A stretch of 64,000 bases of DNA. Source: Hyphomicrobiales bacterium. Lineage in GTDB: Bacteria; Pseudomonadota; Alphaproteobacteria; Rhizobiales; Aestuariivirgaceae. Of the stretch, positions 63,838 to 64,000 are shown one piece after another (the stretch's first letter is position 1; the number at the start of each line of letters is the position of its first letter). The notes under the pieces were generated by a model that worked only from the letters and a program-made list of their open reading frames with translations, searched no databases and was not told the origin of the DNA. The stretch is from the NCBI GenBank assembly GCA_025359265.1, contig JANYHB010000055.1:21193-85192 (forward strand), written 5' to 3'. Position numbers and translations under genes: made by a program.

Positions 63838-64000
63838 TCAGCTTATAATTAGAGGCGACGGGCACCCGAAACGGGCTCCATGGGCGAACCAATAACCCGC
63901 CGTAAACGCCACGACTACGTGCTTAGCCCATAGTGACCAAGGCACCCAACCTGCACACCCGATGACGGTGTACGTTACACCGCCCGCAGGACCTGCCGCC
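63838..64000 (-). CDS. Partial reading frame at the window edge, unrecognised
   Basis: On the minus strand, 53 codons run open from the edge to TGA at 63840-63838. The translation includes GVTYTVIGCAGWVPWSLWAK and AFTAGYWFAHGARFG: hydrophobic, rich in Gly and Trp, compatible with the C-terminus of a membrane protein. I do not recognise the family. The other frames are closed here, but 53 codons is short evidence and the stretch could be non-coding. Confidence 0.3.
   Translation of the reverse strand, partial: AAGPAGGVTYTVIGCAGWVPWSLWAKHVVVAFTAGYWFAHGARFGCPSPLIIS

Noticed and set aside
63639..64000. tmRNA, RNase P RNA or rRNA in the last 360 bases
   Set aside because: None of the conserved core sequences (tag reading frame, GGTTCGA T-loop, P4 helix motifs, rRNA ends) could be found on either strand.

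Overview
The window reads as a stretch of an alphaproteobacterial chromosome, probably from the Hyphomicrobiales (Rhizobiales) side. Supporting this are an sdhC-sdhD-sdhA order with tight overlaps, an ECF sigma/ChrR pair of the singlet-oxygen type with DUF1365/DUF2177/amine-oxidase partners, a complete thu (trehalose/maltose-type) locus as in Sinorhizobium, and a smo/mtl polyol ABC locus as in Rhodobacter. GC content is moderate. Genes are dense, many overlap by 1-4 bases (TGATG, ATGA, GTGA), and both strands are used. No phage, insertion sequence or CRISPR array was seen. One tRNA gene (Thr, anticodon GGT) is present.

Layout. (1) 1-8.9 kb, housekeeping: end-truncated sdhA with sdhD and sdhC, an extensin-like protein, a lemA/TPM-domain membrane operon, an MFS transporter with OsmC, a MoaD-like protein paired with a BNR-repeat protein, and a coiled-coil protein. 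(2) 8.9-12.3 kb, a weakly coding, partly decayed zone: a small basic protein, tRNA-Thr, two unrecognised divergent genes, and three gene remnants (pyruvate dehydrogenase E2 C-terminus, a homoserine-dehydrogenase-like piece, and a HAD phosphatase broken by one nonsense codon). (3) 12.4-18.2 kb, a self-contained glucitol/sorbitol-type PTS: gutM, srlA, srlE, srlB, an HPr-EI fusion and a convergent SorC-family regulator, but no sorbitol-6-phosphate dehydrogenase. (4) 18.2-23.0 kb, a phosphopantetheinyl transferase followed by a 1348-residue membrane NRPS with the architecture of epsilon-poly-lysine synthetase (A-PCP, six membrane helices, three tandem beta-helix domains). (5) 23.1-26.8 kb, a three-subunit molybdenum hydroxylase of the form II CoxSLM type. 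(6) 27.0-31.6 kb, an ECF11-like RpoE/ChrR stress locus with two divergent promoter-like sites. (7) 31.6-34.5 kb, an ABC-F ATPase and glutathione-dependent formaldehyde dehydrogenase.

(8) 34.5-54.9 kb, a large polyol/sugar-acid catabolic region. A leftward run carries smoEFGK-type ABC transporter genes, mannitol dehydrogenase, two GMC oxidoreductases, a SorC regulator, a HAD phosphatase, an enoyl-CoA hydratase and a CoA transferase. A rightward run carries a TetR regulator, an SDR, a DUF993 aldolase-like protein and a TIM-barrel isomerase. A third GMC gene diverges from malate synthase G. An almost identical 20-base palindrome lies in both divergent promoter regions (47.65 and 52.65 kb), so the TetR protein probably joins these units into one regulon. 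(9) 54.9-62.3 kb, thuEFGKAB with divergent thuR. (10) 62.3-64.0 kb, a histidinol-dehydrogenase-like enzyme with two altered zinc-ligand positions, a long hairpin, and the end of an unrecognised gene running off the edge.

The most unusual items are the Pls-like polymer synthetase with its own activating enzyme, the complete sugar PTS in a group that mostly keeps only the nitrogen PTS, the shared TetR operators, a smoG permease with an extra helical insertion, and the chimeric decay zone. All family calls come from motif recognition by eye; no database search was run.
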